From the NCBI GenBank assembly GCA_017447515.1, contig JAFSNG010000057.1:1-64000 (forward strand): 64,000 nucleotides of DNA, read 5' to 3'. Source of the DNA: Prevotella sp. GTDB taxonomy: Bacteria; Bacteroidota; Bacteroidia; Bacteroidales; Bacteroidaceae. The notes beneath the pieces are model-generated. The model did not search any database and was not told the origin of the DNA. It was given only the letters and a program-made list of their open reading frames with translations. Below are positions 24,431 to 32,896 of this stretch, in pieces. Position 1 is the first letter of the stretch; every line of letters begins with the position of its first letter. A program made the translations under genes and the position numbers.

Positions 24431-26275
24431 TTATTTCATCTTGATGCACATCTTCGTGAGGTCGTCGCTGGGTTCGGCACCGCCAACGAATTCCTCCACG
24501 GCCTTGTGGATGGTTTCCGACGTCTCGCGCGCACTGCCCAGGTCGTTGCTCAACAGGGCTTTCAGGCGCTCGTTGCCAAACTGCTCCTTTTGGGCGTTCT
24601 CGGCCTCGTTGATGCCGTCGGTATACATGAACAGCGTTTTGCCGTGCATGTTGGCCACCTCTTCGCCCTCAAACTCCATTTCCGGCCACAGCCCGATAGG
24701 TGCGTTGGCTTCCATTTCCATGTATTCGCCGTCGAGCAGCGGGGGATTATGGCCGGCATTGCAGAATTCCATGTGGCCCGAAGTCAGGTTGATGAGTCCG
24801 ATGAACATCGTGACGAACATGCCCTGCTCGTTGTCCTCGGCCAAAGCGTGGTTCAGTCGTGTGGCAATGGTGTTCGGCGTCAGATGGCCGTCAACCAGCG
24901 TGCGGAACATGCGCGTCACTTCGGCCATGAACAATGCCGCAGGCACACCCTTGCCGCTGACGTCGCCCACGCAGAAATACAGCTGGTCGTCCAGCAACGC
25001 ATAGGCGTATAGGTCGCCGCCCACCTCCTTGGCAGGGGTCATCATGGCGTAGATGTCCACATCCCTGCGCCGTGGGAATACGTGCGGCAGCATTCTCTTC
25101 TGTATCTCGCGGGCAATGCGCAGCTCGCTCTCAATGCGCTCCTTGGCCTTGGTGGTTTCCTCCAACCGGTCGTAGGCGTGTTGCAACTCGCCGTTCACCA
25201 CCTTCAGGTGCTTCATGTGCTTGTTGCGGCGATAGCCGTAGATGGCAAGGAAGGCAATGAGGAGTGCCGCGATGACACCGCCTGCCGTTAGCAGCAGGTG
25301 TTCCTTGGCCAGCTCCTGCTCCTTCACCTCGTTCTCAGCGTAGGTAATCGACAGCTCCGTGTCGAACTCGTTCATTTGCGCGCGAGCCTCCGACGACTGG
25401 ATGGAGTCTGTCGCCGCACGGGCACGCTTCTGCCAGTACAACGCCTGCTTCCAGTCGCCCATGTGTTCGTAGATGGAAGCCTTCTGAGCACATCTGTTCT
25501 GCTGGTGTATCAGTTTGTCGGCGCGTTGCAGGGCCAGCTGCCACTGCTTGCGGTTCTTGGCCTGATACACGTTGATGAGCTCGCCGAACAAGCCGCCCTG
25601 ACCGCCGTGCTCAGCCATCAGCTGTGCGCGCTCCTTATAAGCTTCCTCGAAACCGAGGCTGTCGCCCTGATTATACCGTGCCAGGCACTTGTAGCTCCAT
25701 GCCGTAATCTGATTCATGGGAATGATGCCGGGCTCGTCCAATGCTTTGCGCGCGTAATCCTTCACCTCCTCGTAGTCCTTTCGGTGGAGGGAGATCTCGC
25801 AAAGTCCCAAGTAGCACGGCGCGGCACTTTCATCAGGCAGATATTTCTCCTTCAGTTCCAGTGCCTGCAGGAAACTCTTCTCTGCCAGTCCATAGTTTCC
25901 CGACTGCTCGCGGATGGTGCCTAAGGTAAAGGTGGCGAAATACATGCCGACATTGCTGTTGTTCTGCTTGGCATTGTGGTACATGTCGTGAGCCAACTTC
26001 ACACCCTTTTGGCGGTCGACATACTCGAACATATAGATGGCTTCGTAACTGCACGCGCGGTAGTACGTCTCCTGATACTGGGAAAACTCCGTAGCAGCCT
26101 TCACCTTCTGCACGGTCGCAAAATAATCATCCGTCTCGCGCGCACTATAAGCGCGATAAGCTTCGTTGGTCAGCTCTTGCAACTTCTCAGGCAGATTCTC
26201 CTCAGCCCCAGCACGGGTGCTTACCGATGCCAGCAACACCATTGCCAGCACTACAAAACAAGCAATTTTTTTCAT
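24431..26275 (-). CDS. TPR sensor with SpoIIE/RsbU-type PP2C phosphatase
   Basis: A 614-residue protein: signal peptide (about 1-24), an exported TPR-like helical domain (about 30-310), one transmembrane helix (about 325-348, ends Y-G-Y-R-R-N-K), a short coiled coil, and a cytoplasmic PP2C-SpoIIE phosphatase (about 385-612). Metal motifs are E-V-G-G-D-L-Y-A-Y, V-G-D-V-S-G-K-G-V-P-A-A-L-F-M-A and S-D-D-L-T-K-M. It is a paralogue of the 709-residue protein at 10706-12835, with about the same C-terminal half. It is the first gene of the run leading into kdsA-kdsD and has a good promoter. The expected substrate, an anti-anti-sigma protein, is not encoded in the window. Confidence 0.88.
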   Translation of the reverse strand: MKKIACFVVLAMVLLASVSTRAGAEENLPEKLQELTNEAYRAYSARETDDYFATVQKVKAATEFSQYQETYYRACSYEAIYMFEYVDRQKGVKLAHDMYHNAKQNNSNVGMYFATFTLGTIREQSGNYGLAEKSFLQALELKEKYLPDESAAPCYLGLCEISLHRKDYEEVKDYARKALDEPGIIPMNQITAWSYKCLARYNQGDSLGFEEAYKERAQLMAEHGGQGGLFGELINVYQAKNRKQWQLALQRADKLIHQQNRCAQKASIYEHMGDWKQALYWQKRARAATDSIQSSEARAQMNEFDTELSITYAENEVKEQELAKEHLLLTAGGVIAALLIAFLAIYGYRRNKHMKHLKVVNGELQHAYDRLEETTKAKERIESELRIAREIQKRMLPHVFPRRRDVDIYAMMTPAKEVGGDLYAYALLDDQLYFCVGDVSGKGVPAALFMAEVTRMFRTLVDGHLTPNTIATRLNHALAEDNEQGMFVTMFIGLINLTSGHMEFCNAGHNPPLLDGEYMEMEANAPIGLWPEMEFEGEEVANMHGKTLFMYTDGINEAENAQKEQFGNERLKALLSNDLGSARETSETIHKAVEEFVGGAEPSDDLTKMCIKMK

Positions 26276-26328
26276 ATCTTGTCAAATCAATAGGGCCTTG
26301 TTATTGTCATTTATTGTCATTTTGCCTG

Positions 26329-26360
26329 CAAAACTACGAAAAAAAGCGTAAAACACCAAA
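26329..26360 (-). promoter_or_regulatory. Promoter of the phosphatase-kdsA-kdsD run
   Basis: Minus strand TTTG, 20 bases, TAgtTTTG; the -7 box ends 53 bases before the phosphatase start codon. Confidence 0.82.
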
Positions 26361-26386
26361 CAAAATTCAAAAAAAATGGACTGATT

Positions 26387-26417
26387 TTTGCAGTATCGAA
26401 ATCTTTTTGTAAATTTG
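26387..26417 (+). promoter_or_regulatory. Promoter of the small T9SS-tail protein gene
   Basis: TTTG, 19 bases, TAaaTTTG on the plus strand, 54 bases before the ATG at 26472. It is divergent from the phosphatase promoter, with the -33 boxes about 27 bases apart. Confidence 0.78.
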
Positions 26418-26471
26418 CCGGCAGAAACTGAATAAATATTATTGTTAAACCATTTAATTGAACAAAACAAA

Positions 26472-26951
26472 ATGAGTAAACAAACAAGTAACATGGTCCG
26501 GCGATTGCTGATGGCGGTGATGGTGATGGCGGCTGCCCTGCAGGTACGTGCGGCAAGCGCAGAGAAACTGACCTTTACCGTTAACGGGGAAAAGGTGGAG
26601 ATTTTCCTGGCAGAGCACCCCGTCATTACGTACACCAATAACACGCTTCACGTCAAGACGGACACAGAGACCATCGAAATCCCCGTGAGTGAGATATCCG
26701 GGGGATCGTTCGACAATCCGACAGGCATCCAGACGCTGGAAATGGCCGATATGGAAAACCGTAACGGCGAAATCCGTTTCAGTCACCTCAAGCCAGGCAG
26801 CCCAGTCGAGGTGTTCAGCTTTGACGGAGTCAAACTGTCGACGACAACTGCCGACGGCGAGGGCAAGGCGGTGGTAAGTGCCGGACAGCTCCCCAAGGGT
26901 GCATACATCGTCAGGACTGCTTCGCAAACTATCAAAATTGTTAACAAATGA
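26472..26951 (+). CDS. Small secreted protein with a T9SS-like sorting tail
   Basis: A 159-residue protein. The signal peptide is M-V-R-R-L-L followed by a hydrophobic core ending near A-A-S-A (about residue 30). A small beta domain follows (T-F-T-V-N-G-E-K-V-E, then H-V-K-T-D-T). The last 75 residues resemble a type A C-terminal sorting domain of the Bacteroidetes type IX secretion system: V-E-V-F-S-F-D-G, then L-P-K-G-A-Y-I-V-R and a final I-K-I-V-N-K. The protein is thus little more than signal peptide, one beta domain and the sorting tail. I start at the ATG at 26472 rather than 10 codons upstream. Function unknown. Confidence 0.78.
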   Translation: MSKQTSNMVRRLLMAVMVMAAALQVRAASAEKLTFTVNGEKVEIFLAEHPVITYTNNTLHVKTDTETIEIPVSEISGGSFDNPTGIQTLEMADMENRNGEIRFSHLKPGSPVEVFSFDGVKLSTTTADGEGKAVVSAGQLPKGAYIVRTASQTIKIVNK

Positions 26952-26975
26952 ATAACTTAATAAATACAAATCATT

Positions 26976-27581
26976 ATGAAAAGATTTTTCCTCCTGTCGC
27001 TTGTTGCGGCATTCGTTTCGCTGATGTCTGTCAGCGCTCAAGACAACACTTATAGTATGATCATCAAGCTGGCCAACGGCACCACGCTCACTATTGGTCC
27101 GAACGAAGTGGACAGCATTTCTTTTAACGACGGCGAAATAACAGTATCCGGCAGCACTATCAGCGACCTCGTCGCCGGATTCACGGCAGCCCAGGTTGAG
27201 ACCCAGATGCGTATCGACAGCCTTTCGAATGTGCTCATGATGCACTATGCAACAATAGAAGATATTATGCAAGCTCTTGCAAATATTCCTATTCCTGATT
27301 TGTCGAACTATCCGACGAAAGCCGAACTAACAGATCTGTTATACAAATATGCCACAAAGGAAGACTTGCAATACGAGCAAGACATGAGAGCAAAGGAAGA
27401 TCAAAATCTTATGGAACTTGTGCAGAAAGTGGATGCGGATCACAAAAAGACGGAAGATACTCTTAAATTAGAAATTGATGAATTAAAGTCAATGGCCAAT
27501 GCGTTAAACGCTGCAGTGAATGCAATGAACACGAGGATTGACTATTTAGAAAATGAAATCAACAAGTTGAAAGGCAATTAA
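26976..27581 (+). CDS. Secreted coiled-coil protein
   Basis: A 201-residue protein with a signal peptide (1-21, ends V-S-A-Q) and a short beta segment (M-I-I-K-L-A-N-G-T-T-L-T-I, then S-I-S-F-N-D-G-E-I-T-V) of the kind seen at the start of many Bacteroidetes surface proteins. A long heptad coiled coil runs from about residue 65 to the end and contains Y-P-T-K-A-E-L and Y-A-T-K-E-D-L, similar to stalk segments of trimeric fibres. From about 27250 on the DNA is clearly richer in A/T than its neighbours. It follows the T9SS-tail protein by 24 bases and is closed by a terminator. Function unknown. Confidence 0.78.
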   Translation: MKRFFLLSLVAAFVSLMSVSAQDNTYSMIIKLANGTTLTIGPNEVDSISFNDGEITVSGSTISDLVAGFTAAQVETQMRIDSLSNVLMMHYATIEDIMQALANIPIPDLSNYPTKAELTDLLYKYATKEDLQYEQDMRAKEDQNLMELVQKVDADHKKTEDTLKLEIDELKSMANALNAAVNAMNTRIDYLENEINKLKGN

Positions 27582-27625
27582 GTTTACATAGACGGGACTT
27601 TTGTGTACACCCCGACACAAAAAAG

Positions 27626-27661
27626 GCGAGCTCGCAATCACTGCGGGCTCGCATTTTTTTT
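27626..27661 (+). terminator. Rho-independent terminator
   Basis: A stem gcgagctcgca / tgcgggctcgc (one mismatch-like G-T) with a 5-base loop is followed by eight T. It ends the transcript of the two small secreted proteins. Confidence 0.88.
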
Positions 27662-27735
27662 ACTTTACTGGCGGTAAAGTGACGGTTTAATGACGGTAAA
27701 GTGGCGGTTTAGTGCCGGTAAAGTGTAAGGAAATA
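27662..27735. repeat. ggtaaagtg / ggtttagtg direct repeat array
   Basis: Five or six degenerate copies of a unit like cggtaaagtga / cggtttagtgc lie just after the terminator. The string tttagtgccggtaaa at 27708-27722 is identical to 43-57. The remaining 80 bases up to the next gene show nothing I recognise. Confidence 0.7.
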
Positions 27736-27817
27736 GTCACTAAAGTCCTTGCAGATTGCACCAGCAAAGTTGTTCAATAGACCCTTGTTGTCGCCCGAAT
27801 TGCCCACCAACTGGGCC

Positions 27818-28771
27818 TTAATTGTCGTAGCGGAGCACGACGGCTTCGTTGGAAACGTCTAGTGTGGCCTTGGCTCCCGTCAGGAGTGGAAAGTTGCGGA
27901 GGTGGGCGTGGCCTGTGGGGAAGTCGTAGCAGACGGGGATGTGCCAATGCTGGAGGTATTCGTGGAGCATGGCGTACATGTCGTCGAAGCCGTTTTCGGG
28001 GTGCTTGTACTTGTTGAACTGGCCTACGACGACGGCGCGGATGTGGGATTGTAGTCGCCGAACCTCGATGTTGTGCAGCATTCGGTCGACTTTGCTCATC
28101 TCCTCGCCAGTGTCCTCGATGAACAGAATGGTGCCGTCCATGAGCAAGGGGTCGAAATCGGAACCTGCCAAGTCGTTGAATACCGACATGTTGCCCCCAA
28201 CGAGGATGCCCTCGGCCTTACCCGTGATGTTCAGCGGATGCGGAGCGACACGATAGGTGGGCAGATTGCCCTGTAGCATCTGTCGCAACGTCTGGCTGAC
28301 GGTATCGTTACCCTCGTAGGTCTTCAGTGCGTGGCACATCGACCCGTGAATGCCTTTCACCCCAGCCCTCGCCTCGGCGCACAGCAAAGCTGTGATGTCG
28401 CTGAAACCAATCATCATCTTGGGGTAGTGGCGAAGGGTGTCTAACGACAGCCGGGCTAGCAGATGAGCCGCTCCGTCGCCACCTCGTGAGCACATAATCG
28501 CCTTGACAGTCGGCTCTTTGAGCGCCCAGAGCAAATCGGCAAGTCGTTCGTCAACAGTTCCCGCAAAACCATGGTAGTCCGAGAGCGCGTGTGGGCCCAC
28601 TACACAGCGGTAGCCCCACTGTTCCAGCGTCCTCATACCGCCATTGATGGTTGCAGTGTCCGTAGCGCTCGAAGGGGAGATAATGGCAATCGTATCGCCC
28701 TCATGCAAATATTGTGCTGAAAGTGAAAGCACCCGGCAAAGCATGAGCGATATTACGATCGTCTTTTTCAT
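27818..28771 (-). CDS. S66-family LD-carboxypeptidase
   Basis: A 317-residue peptidase with a signal peptide (1-20, ends S-L-S-A-Q), so it should act in the periplasm, probably trimming tetrapeptides in peptidoglycan recycling. The S66 catalytic set is visible: nucleophile S124 in I-G-F-S-D-I-T, E219 in F-I-E-D-T-G-E and H288 in P-T-G-H-A-H. The related MccF enzymes, which give immunity to microcin C, share this fold, but they are cytoplasmic, and the signal peptide argues against that. It follows the FadL-like gene by 24 bases on the same strand and may be co-transcribed with it. Confidence 0.9.
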   Translation of the reverse strand: MKKTIVISLMLCRVLSLSAQYLHEGDTIAIISPSSATDTATINGGMRTLEQWGYRCVVGPHALSDYHGFAGTVDERLADLLWALKEPTVKAIMCSRGGDGAAHLLARLSLDTLRHYPKMMIGFSDITALLCAEARAGVKGIHGSMCHALKTYEGNDTVSQTLRQMLQGNLPTYRVAPHPLNITGKAEGILVGGNMSVFNDLAGSDFDPLLMDGTILFIEDTGEEMSKVDRMLHNIEVRRLQSHIRAVVVGQFNKYKHPENGFDDMYAMLHEYLQHWHIPVCYDFPTGHAHLRNFPLLTGAKATLDVSNEAVVLRYDN

Positions 28772-28795
28772 ATCCCCTCAGTACCGCGGGACGGA

Positions 28796-30133
28796 TTAGA
28801 ACTTGTAGTCGACGCCGACACCGATGACGTGGTTGGTGCGGGAGTAGGTCTCGAGGCCGTAGGAGGTCTGCTTGTCGTAGTCGCTGTAGAGGGAGCAGAA
28901 GTAGCCGGCATTGAGGCGGACCTGCTTGTTGATGTTCCACGCTCCGCCGAGGCCTAAGCTATAGCTGTCGCAGGCGAAGGAAGTGTTCTGCTGGTAGCCG
29001 TCGGTGGCACCGTAGTCAGTGTGCTGGGCACCACAGCTGACGGTGAACTTCTCGTTGATGTCGTACTCTACGCCGGCAAGAATCTCATGGGTGCCGTGTT
29101 TCAGCTCGTCCTGGCGGTCGTTGGCCATCTTGGCGTTCTTGTCGTCGAAGAAGTGATATTCCAATGTGGCACGCAACTTGGGGGTAAACTCGTAGCCGGC
29201 AGCAAGGGAGAGGAGTGCGGGCATGTCGTAGCGTGTCTTGACGCCGTCCTCGTATGGTGCGGTGTAGGCGTCAAGTTTTTCCTGAAGGGCTTTCATGTTG
29301 CTTATGGCGTGAAAGGGGTCGAGCAGTATCATGGCGGCAAGGGCACGCTTGCCAAGACCTGCTTCAAGCACATTTGTGTCGTTGGTGGTCTGGATCTTTG
29401 TGCGGAACTCATAGCGTGCGGTCAGGGTGAGCGGTCCTTGATGATAAGCCAGGCTGATGATGGGCGTAAAGCCCCAGCCTTTCTGGTCAACGTCAAGCAA
29501 TAGCTTGGCAATCTCGCCCAACAGAGGATGGTCCTTGGCGACGACGTGGCCACGATAGTAGCCGTCGTAGTAGTTGGCACGGATGCCGAACGCGGCAGAG
29601 AGACAGTCAAGTACTTTATAGGAGAAATTAACCTGTCCGCCGTAAATATACTGCTTACCCTTCATCTGAGAATCGAGGGTGTACTGGTTGGGAGTGATGC
29701 CTTTTTCGGCGAGCATGTTCTGTAGCATGACATTAAACATAGGCACACCTTCTTTGTATTCGACGAAGCCGCCGCTGCCCACGATGCCAAGCATGGCCGA
29801 GAGCGCCCAGCGGTCTTTCTTATAGGACGCAAAGAGTGCGGGGACGATGGGTGCGGAGGCCTTGCCTTCGTAGGTGTGGCTACCGGCCTCTGTGGTGAGC
29901 TTGATGTCGCGATACTGCCAGGGCTTCTGGAAGTTGAGCGACAGTTGCCACCCTTCGTGTCCCCAGACGATACCGGCAGGATTGCTGAACGTGGCGTCAA
30001 TCTCGGTGGAAGCGCCTCGTGCCATCATGCGGTCGAAGGCGATGTGATAGTTGGTGTTGGTCATCAGTCCGCCAGCGAAGGTTGCGGTGGAGAAAAGCGC
30101 TGCAAAGGCAGCGAAAAGGATTAATCTTCTCAT
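28796..30133 (-). CDS. OmpP1/FadL-family outer-membrane protein
   Basis: A 445-residue beta-barrel protein. The signal peptide (1-19) ends F-A-G-G-L. The mature N terminus has the FadL-like hatch features N-T-N-Y-H-I-A-F and D-A-T-F-S-N-P-A-G, and the rest alternates like barrel strands, ending in G-V-G-V-D-Y-K-F with the terminal aromatic residue of outer-membrane proteins. FadL relatives carry hydrophobic compounds across the outer membrane; the substrate here is unknown. The ATG at 30133 is chosen since it opens the signal peptide; the frame runs 38 codons further up across the promoter. Confidence 0.87.
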   Translation of the reverse strand: MRRLILFAAFAALFSTATFAGGLMTNTNYHIAFDRMMARGASTEIDATFSNPAGIVWGHEGWQLSLNFQKPWQYRDIKLTTEAGSHTYEGKASAPIVPALFASYKKDRWALSAMLGIVGSGGFVEYKEGVPMFNVMLQNMLAEKGITPNQYTLDSQMKGKQYIYGGQVNFSYKVLDCLSAAFGIRANYYDGYYRGHVVAKDHPLLGEIAKLLLDVDQKGWGFTPIISLAYHQGPLTLTARYEFRTKIQTTNDTNVLEAGLGKRALAAMILLDPFHAISNMKALQEKLDAYTAPYEDGVKTRYDMPALLSLAAGYEFTPKLRATLEYHFFDDKNAKMANDRQDELKHGTHEILAGVEYDINEKFTVSCGAQHTDYGATDGYQQNTSFACDSYSLGLGGAWNINKQVRLNAGYFCSLYSDYDKQTSYGLETYSRTNHVIGVGVDYKF

Positions 30134-30166
30134 GCTAAAAAAAGTGATTGGTTGACATTTCGTCGG

Positions 30167-30196
30167 CAAAGATACGAAAAAAATGCGAATTGGCAA
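30167..30196 (-). promoter_or_regulatory. Promoter of the FadL-like gene
   Basis: Minus strand TTG, 19 bases, TAtcTTTG; the -7 box ends 33 bases before the start codon at 30133. Confidence 0.72.
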
Positions 30197-30246
30197 TTGA
30201 TATACATTATTTATTATTAAAAAAGTGGTATTTTTTCGGTAAAACA

Positions 30247-30278
30247 TTGGGGATAGTGCAACTTTTTTTGTAATTTTG
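30247..30278 (+). promoter_or_regulatory. Promoter of the IMP cyclohydrolase gene
   Basis: TTG, 21 bases, TAatTTTG on the plus strand, 42 bases before the ATG at 30321. Confidence 0.65.
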
Positions 30279-30320
30279 CAGGCTCAAAAGAAAATTTATA
30301 ACGCGTTATTTATTATATTT

Positions 30321-30914
30321 ATGGCAGACAAGAAAAAGATTAAGACTGCGCTCATCTCGGTATTTCATAAAGATGGGCTGGAAGAGTTGCTGAAAAAGCT
30401 GAACGACGAGGGCGTGAAGTTCCTGTCGACAGGTGGCACTCAGACGTTTATTGAATCGCTGGGTTACCAGTGTGAGAAGGTGGAGAACGTGACGACGTAT
30501 CCGTCCATCCTCGGTGGCCGCGTGAAGACTTTGCATCCGAAAGTGTTCGGAGGTATCTTAGGCAGACGCGAGCTGGAGAGCGACCGTCAGCAGATGGCTC
30601 AGTACGAGATTCCCGAGATTGACCTCGTGGTGGTAGACCTGTATCCCTTCGAGCAGACTGTGGCAAGCGGTGCGAGCGAGGAGGACATCATCGAGAAGAT
30701 TGACATCGGCGGCATCTCGCTGATTCGTGCAGCAGCTAAGAATTTCAACGACGTGGTAATCGTTCCGTCGAAGGCTGAGTACGCTGTATTGTTAGACATC
30801 CTGAACGAGCAGGGTGCAGAGACTACGAAGGCCCAGCGCCGTATGCTGGCTACACGTGCCTTCGGCGTATCGAGTCATTACGACACCGCTATTCACGCTT
30901 GGTTCGAGAAGTAA
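30321..30914 (+). CDS. Stand-alone IMP cyclohydrolase (N-terminal PurH domain)
   Basis: A 197-residue protein matching only the N-terminal IMP cyclohydrolase (MGS-like) half of PurH: I-K-T-A-L-I-S-V-F-H-K at the start, F-L-S-T-G-G-T, then G-G-R-V-K-T-L-H-P-K, D-L-V-V-V-D-L-Y-P-F and I-D-I-G-G-I-S-L-I-R-A-A-A-K-N. It should close FAICAR to IMP in purine synthesis. The usual C-terminal AICAR transformylase half (about 300 residues) is absent; the protein ends cleanly at the domain boundary with TAA and the next gene is mreB. The transformylase must be encoded elsewhere. ATG at 30321 chosen over an upstream in-frame start lying within the promoter. Confidence 0.9.
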   Translation: MADKKKIKTALISVFHKDGLEELLKKLNDEGVKFLSTGGTQTFIESLGYQCEKVENVTTYPSILGGRVKTLHPKVFGGILGRRELESDRQQMAQYEIPEIDLVVVDLYPFEQTVASGASEEDIIEKIDIGGISLIRAAAKNFNDVVIVPSKAEYAVLLDILNEQGAETTKAQRRMLATRAFGVSSHYDTAIHAWFEK

Positions 30915-30993
30915 TAACGAACACGAATCTAACTAATCGGACGAATAAACAATTCGTGGTTAAAAAGGAAAAGAAAAACAATTAGAGTATATT

Positions 30994-32016
30994 ATGGGAT
31001 TTTTTAGTTTTGTTCAGGAAATAGCAATGGACCTGGGAACGGCCAACACCATCATTATCAGCGATGATAAGATTGTGGTTGACGAGCCGTCAGTAGTTGC
31101 GCTGGACCGCCATACCGACAAGATGATTGCCGTGGGTGAGAAGGCAAAGATGATGTATGAGAAGACACATGACAATATACGCACAGTACGTCCGCTGAGA
31201 GATGGTGTGATAGCCGACTTCTCGGCCTGCGAGCAGATGATGCGCGGACTGATCAAGATGGTTCACACGGGCCACCGCCTGTTCTCGCCCTCACTGCGCA
31301 TGGTGATTGGCGTTCCGAGCGGTTCGACGGAAGTTGAGCTGCGTGCCGTTCGCGACAGTGCCGAGCACGCCGACGGACGCGACGTGTACCTGATTTTCGA
31401 GCCGATGGCTGCTGCTATCGGTATCGGCATCGACGTAGAAGCCCCCGAGGGTAATATGATTGTCGACATCGGTGGCGGTTCGACGGAGATTGCCGTGATT
31501 TCGCTGGGTGGTATCGTGTCGAACAACTCGATTCGTACCGCTGGTGACGACCTGACATCGGACATCCAGGAATATATGTCGCGCCAGCATAACGTGAAGG
31601 TGTCGGAACGTATGGCCGAGCGCATCAAGATTGCAGTAGGCTCGGCACTGACCGACCTGGGCGACGAGGGTCCTGAGGACTATGTAGTACACGGCCCGAA
31701 CCGTATCACCGCATTGCCTATGGAAGTTCCTGTATGTTATCAGGAGATTGCCCACTGTCTGGACAAGACCGTTGCGAAGATTGAGAACGCCGTGCTCTCC
31801 GCACTGGAGAATACACCTCCCGAACTGTATGCCGACATCGTGAAGAACGGCATCTGGCTGGCTGGTGGCGGTGCACTGCTGCGCGGTCTGGACCGCCGTC
31901 TGGAGAACAAGATCAACATTCCGTTCCACATTGCCGAAGACCCGTTGCACTCAGTGGCCAAGGGTGCCGGTATTGCACTGAAGAATGTTGACCGCTTCTC
32001 GTTCCTCATGAGATAA
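30994..32016 (+). CDS. mreB: Rod-shape-determining actin homologue MreB
   Basis: A 340-residue actin-fold ATPase that organises lateral cell-wall growth beneath the inner membrane. Seen: M-D-L-G-T-A-N-T phosphate 1 loop, R-P-L-R-D-G-V-I-A-D-F, F-E-P-M-A-A-A-I-G, the phosphate 2 loop V-D-I-G-G-G-S-T-E, and the adenosine motif W-L-A-G-G-G-A-L-L-R-G. The N terminus starts with the short amphipathic G-F-F-S-F stretch. It heads the mreBCD-PBP2-rodA cluster; mreC follows after 10 bases. Confidence 0.97.
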   Translation: MGFFSFVQEIAMDLGTANTIIISDDKIVVDEPSVVALDRHTDKMIAVGEKAKMMYEKTHDNIRTVRPLRDGVIADFSACEQMMRGLIKMVHTGHRLFSPSLRMVIGVPSGSTEVELRAVRDSAEHADGRDVYLIFEPMAAAIGIGIDVEAPEGNMIVDIGGGSTEIAVISLGGIVSNNSIRTAGDDLTSDIQEYMSRQHNVKVSERMAERIKIAVGSALTDLGDEGPEDYVVHGPNRITALPMEVPVCYQEIAHCLDKTVAKIENAVLSALENTPPELYADIVKNGIWLAGGGALLRGLDRRLENKINIPFHIAEDPLHSVAKGAGIALKNVDRFSFLMR

Positions 32017-32026
32017 GAGGTAAGCA

Positions 32027-32896
32027 ATGAGAAACCTGCTTGAGTTTCTGCAGAACCACTTCCACTGGGTTCTGTTCGTAGTGCTCGAAGCCCTGAGCGG
32101 CATATTGCTGTTCCAGTATAATAGCTACCAGAACAGCGTATGGTTTATGTCAGCCAACTGGGCAACGGGCAAGGTGTACGAATGGAGCTCATGGATGGAG
32201 TCGTTCTTCTCGATGTCCACAAACAACGAGGACTTGACGCTTCGGAATTTCTATCTGGAGCGTCAGGTCAATCAGTTGCGCCGTTTGTATCAGGAGGCGA
32301 CAACGAAAAAAGACCCCAAGGAAGTCGAGGAACTGGAGAAACTGCAGCAGTATAAGTTGATACCCGCCAAGGTGATTACCAACGAGTTACACTTGGCGAA
32401 CAACCTGATAACCATCGACAAAGGCGAGCAGGACGGCGTCGAAGTAGGCATGGGCGTGGCTTGTGGACAAGGCGTTGTAGGCGTAGTGTATCTGACCAGC
32501 GCCCACTACAGCATCATCATTCCTGTGCTGAACATGAAGTCGTCGCGCATCAGCTGTGCCATCCGCAACAGAGGCTATTTCGGCGTGTTGCGCTGGGACG
32601 GCAGGGACGCGGGAATTGCCTACGTCGAGGATATTCCCCGCCACGCACGATTCAACAAGGGTGAATGGGTGGAGACGAACGGCTTTTCAACCATCTTCCC
32701 GCCAGGTGTATTGGTAGGTCAGATCAAGCAGGTTTACAACTCGCGCGACGGACTGTCGTATCGTTTGCAGGTGCGCCTGTCGACGGATTTCGGCAATCTG
32801 CGCGACGTGGTGGTCATTAGCGACAAGACGATAGCCGAGCGGATGCGACTGATGCAGGCCGCAAGGGACTCGCTGAAGCTGAACGTGTCGGAGTGA
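32027..32896 (+). CDS. mreC: Rod-shape-determining protein MreC
   Basis: A 289-residue bitopic inner-membrane protein. One transmembrane helix (about 14-30) is followed by a coiled coil (about 70-110), then the two beta-barrel periplasmic domains of MreC, with I-T-I-D-K-G-E-Q-D-G-V-E-V-G-M-G-V near 125-141. It couples MreB to PBP2 and RodA in the elongasome. It is co-directional with mreB (10 bases upstream) and is followed by a repeat-filled spacer and mreD. Confidence 0.95.
   Translation: MRNLLEFLQNHFHWVLFVVLEALSGILLFQYNSYQNSVWFMSANWATGKVYEWSSWMESFFSMSTNNEDLTLRNFYLERQVNQLRRLYQEATTKKDPKEVEELEKLQQYKLIPAKVITNELHLANNLITIDKGEQDGVEVGMGVACGQGVVGVVYLTSAHYSIIIPVLNMKSSRISCAIRNRGYFGVLRWDGRDAGIAYVEDIPRHARFNKGEWVETNGFSTIFPPGVLVGQIKQVYNSRDGLSYRLQVRLSTDFGNLRDVVVISDKTIAERMRLMQAARDSLKLNVSE

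Noticed and set aside
27818..28771. MccF-type microcin immunity protein
   Set aside because: A signal peptide and the absence of any bacteriocin genes favour a periplasmic LD-carboxypeptidase.
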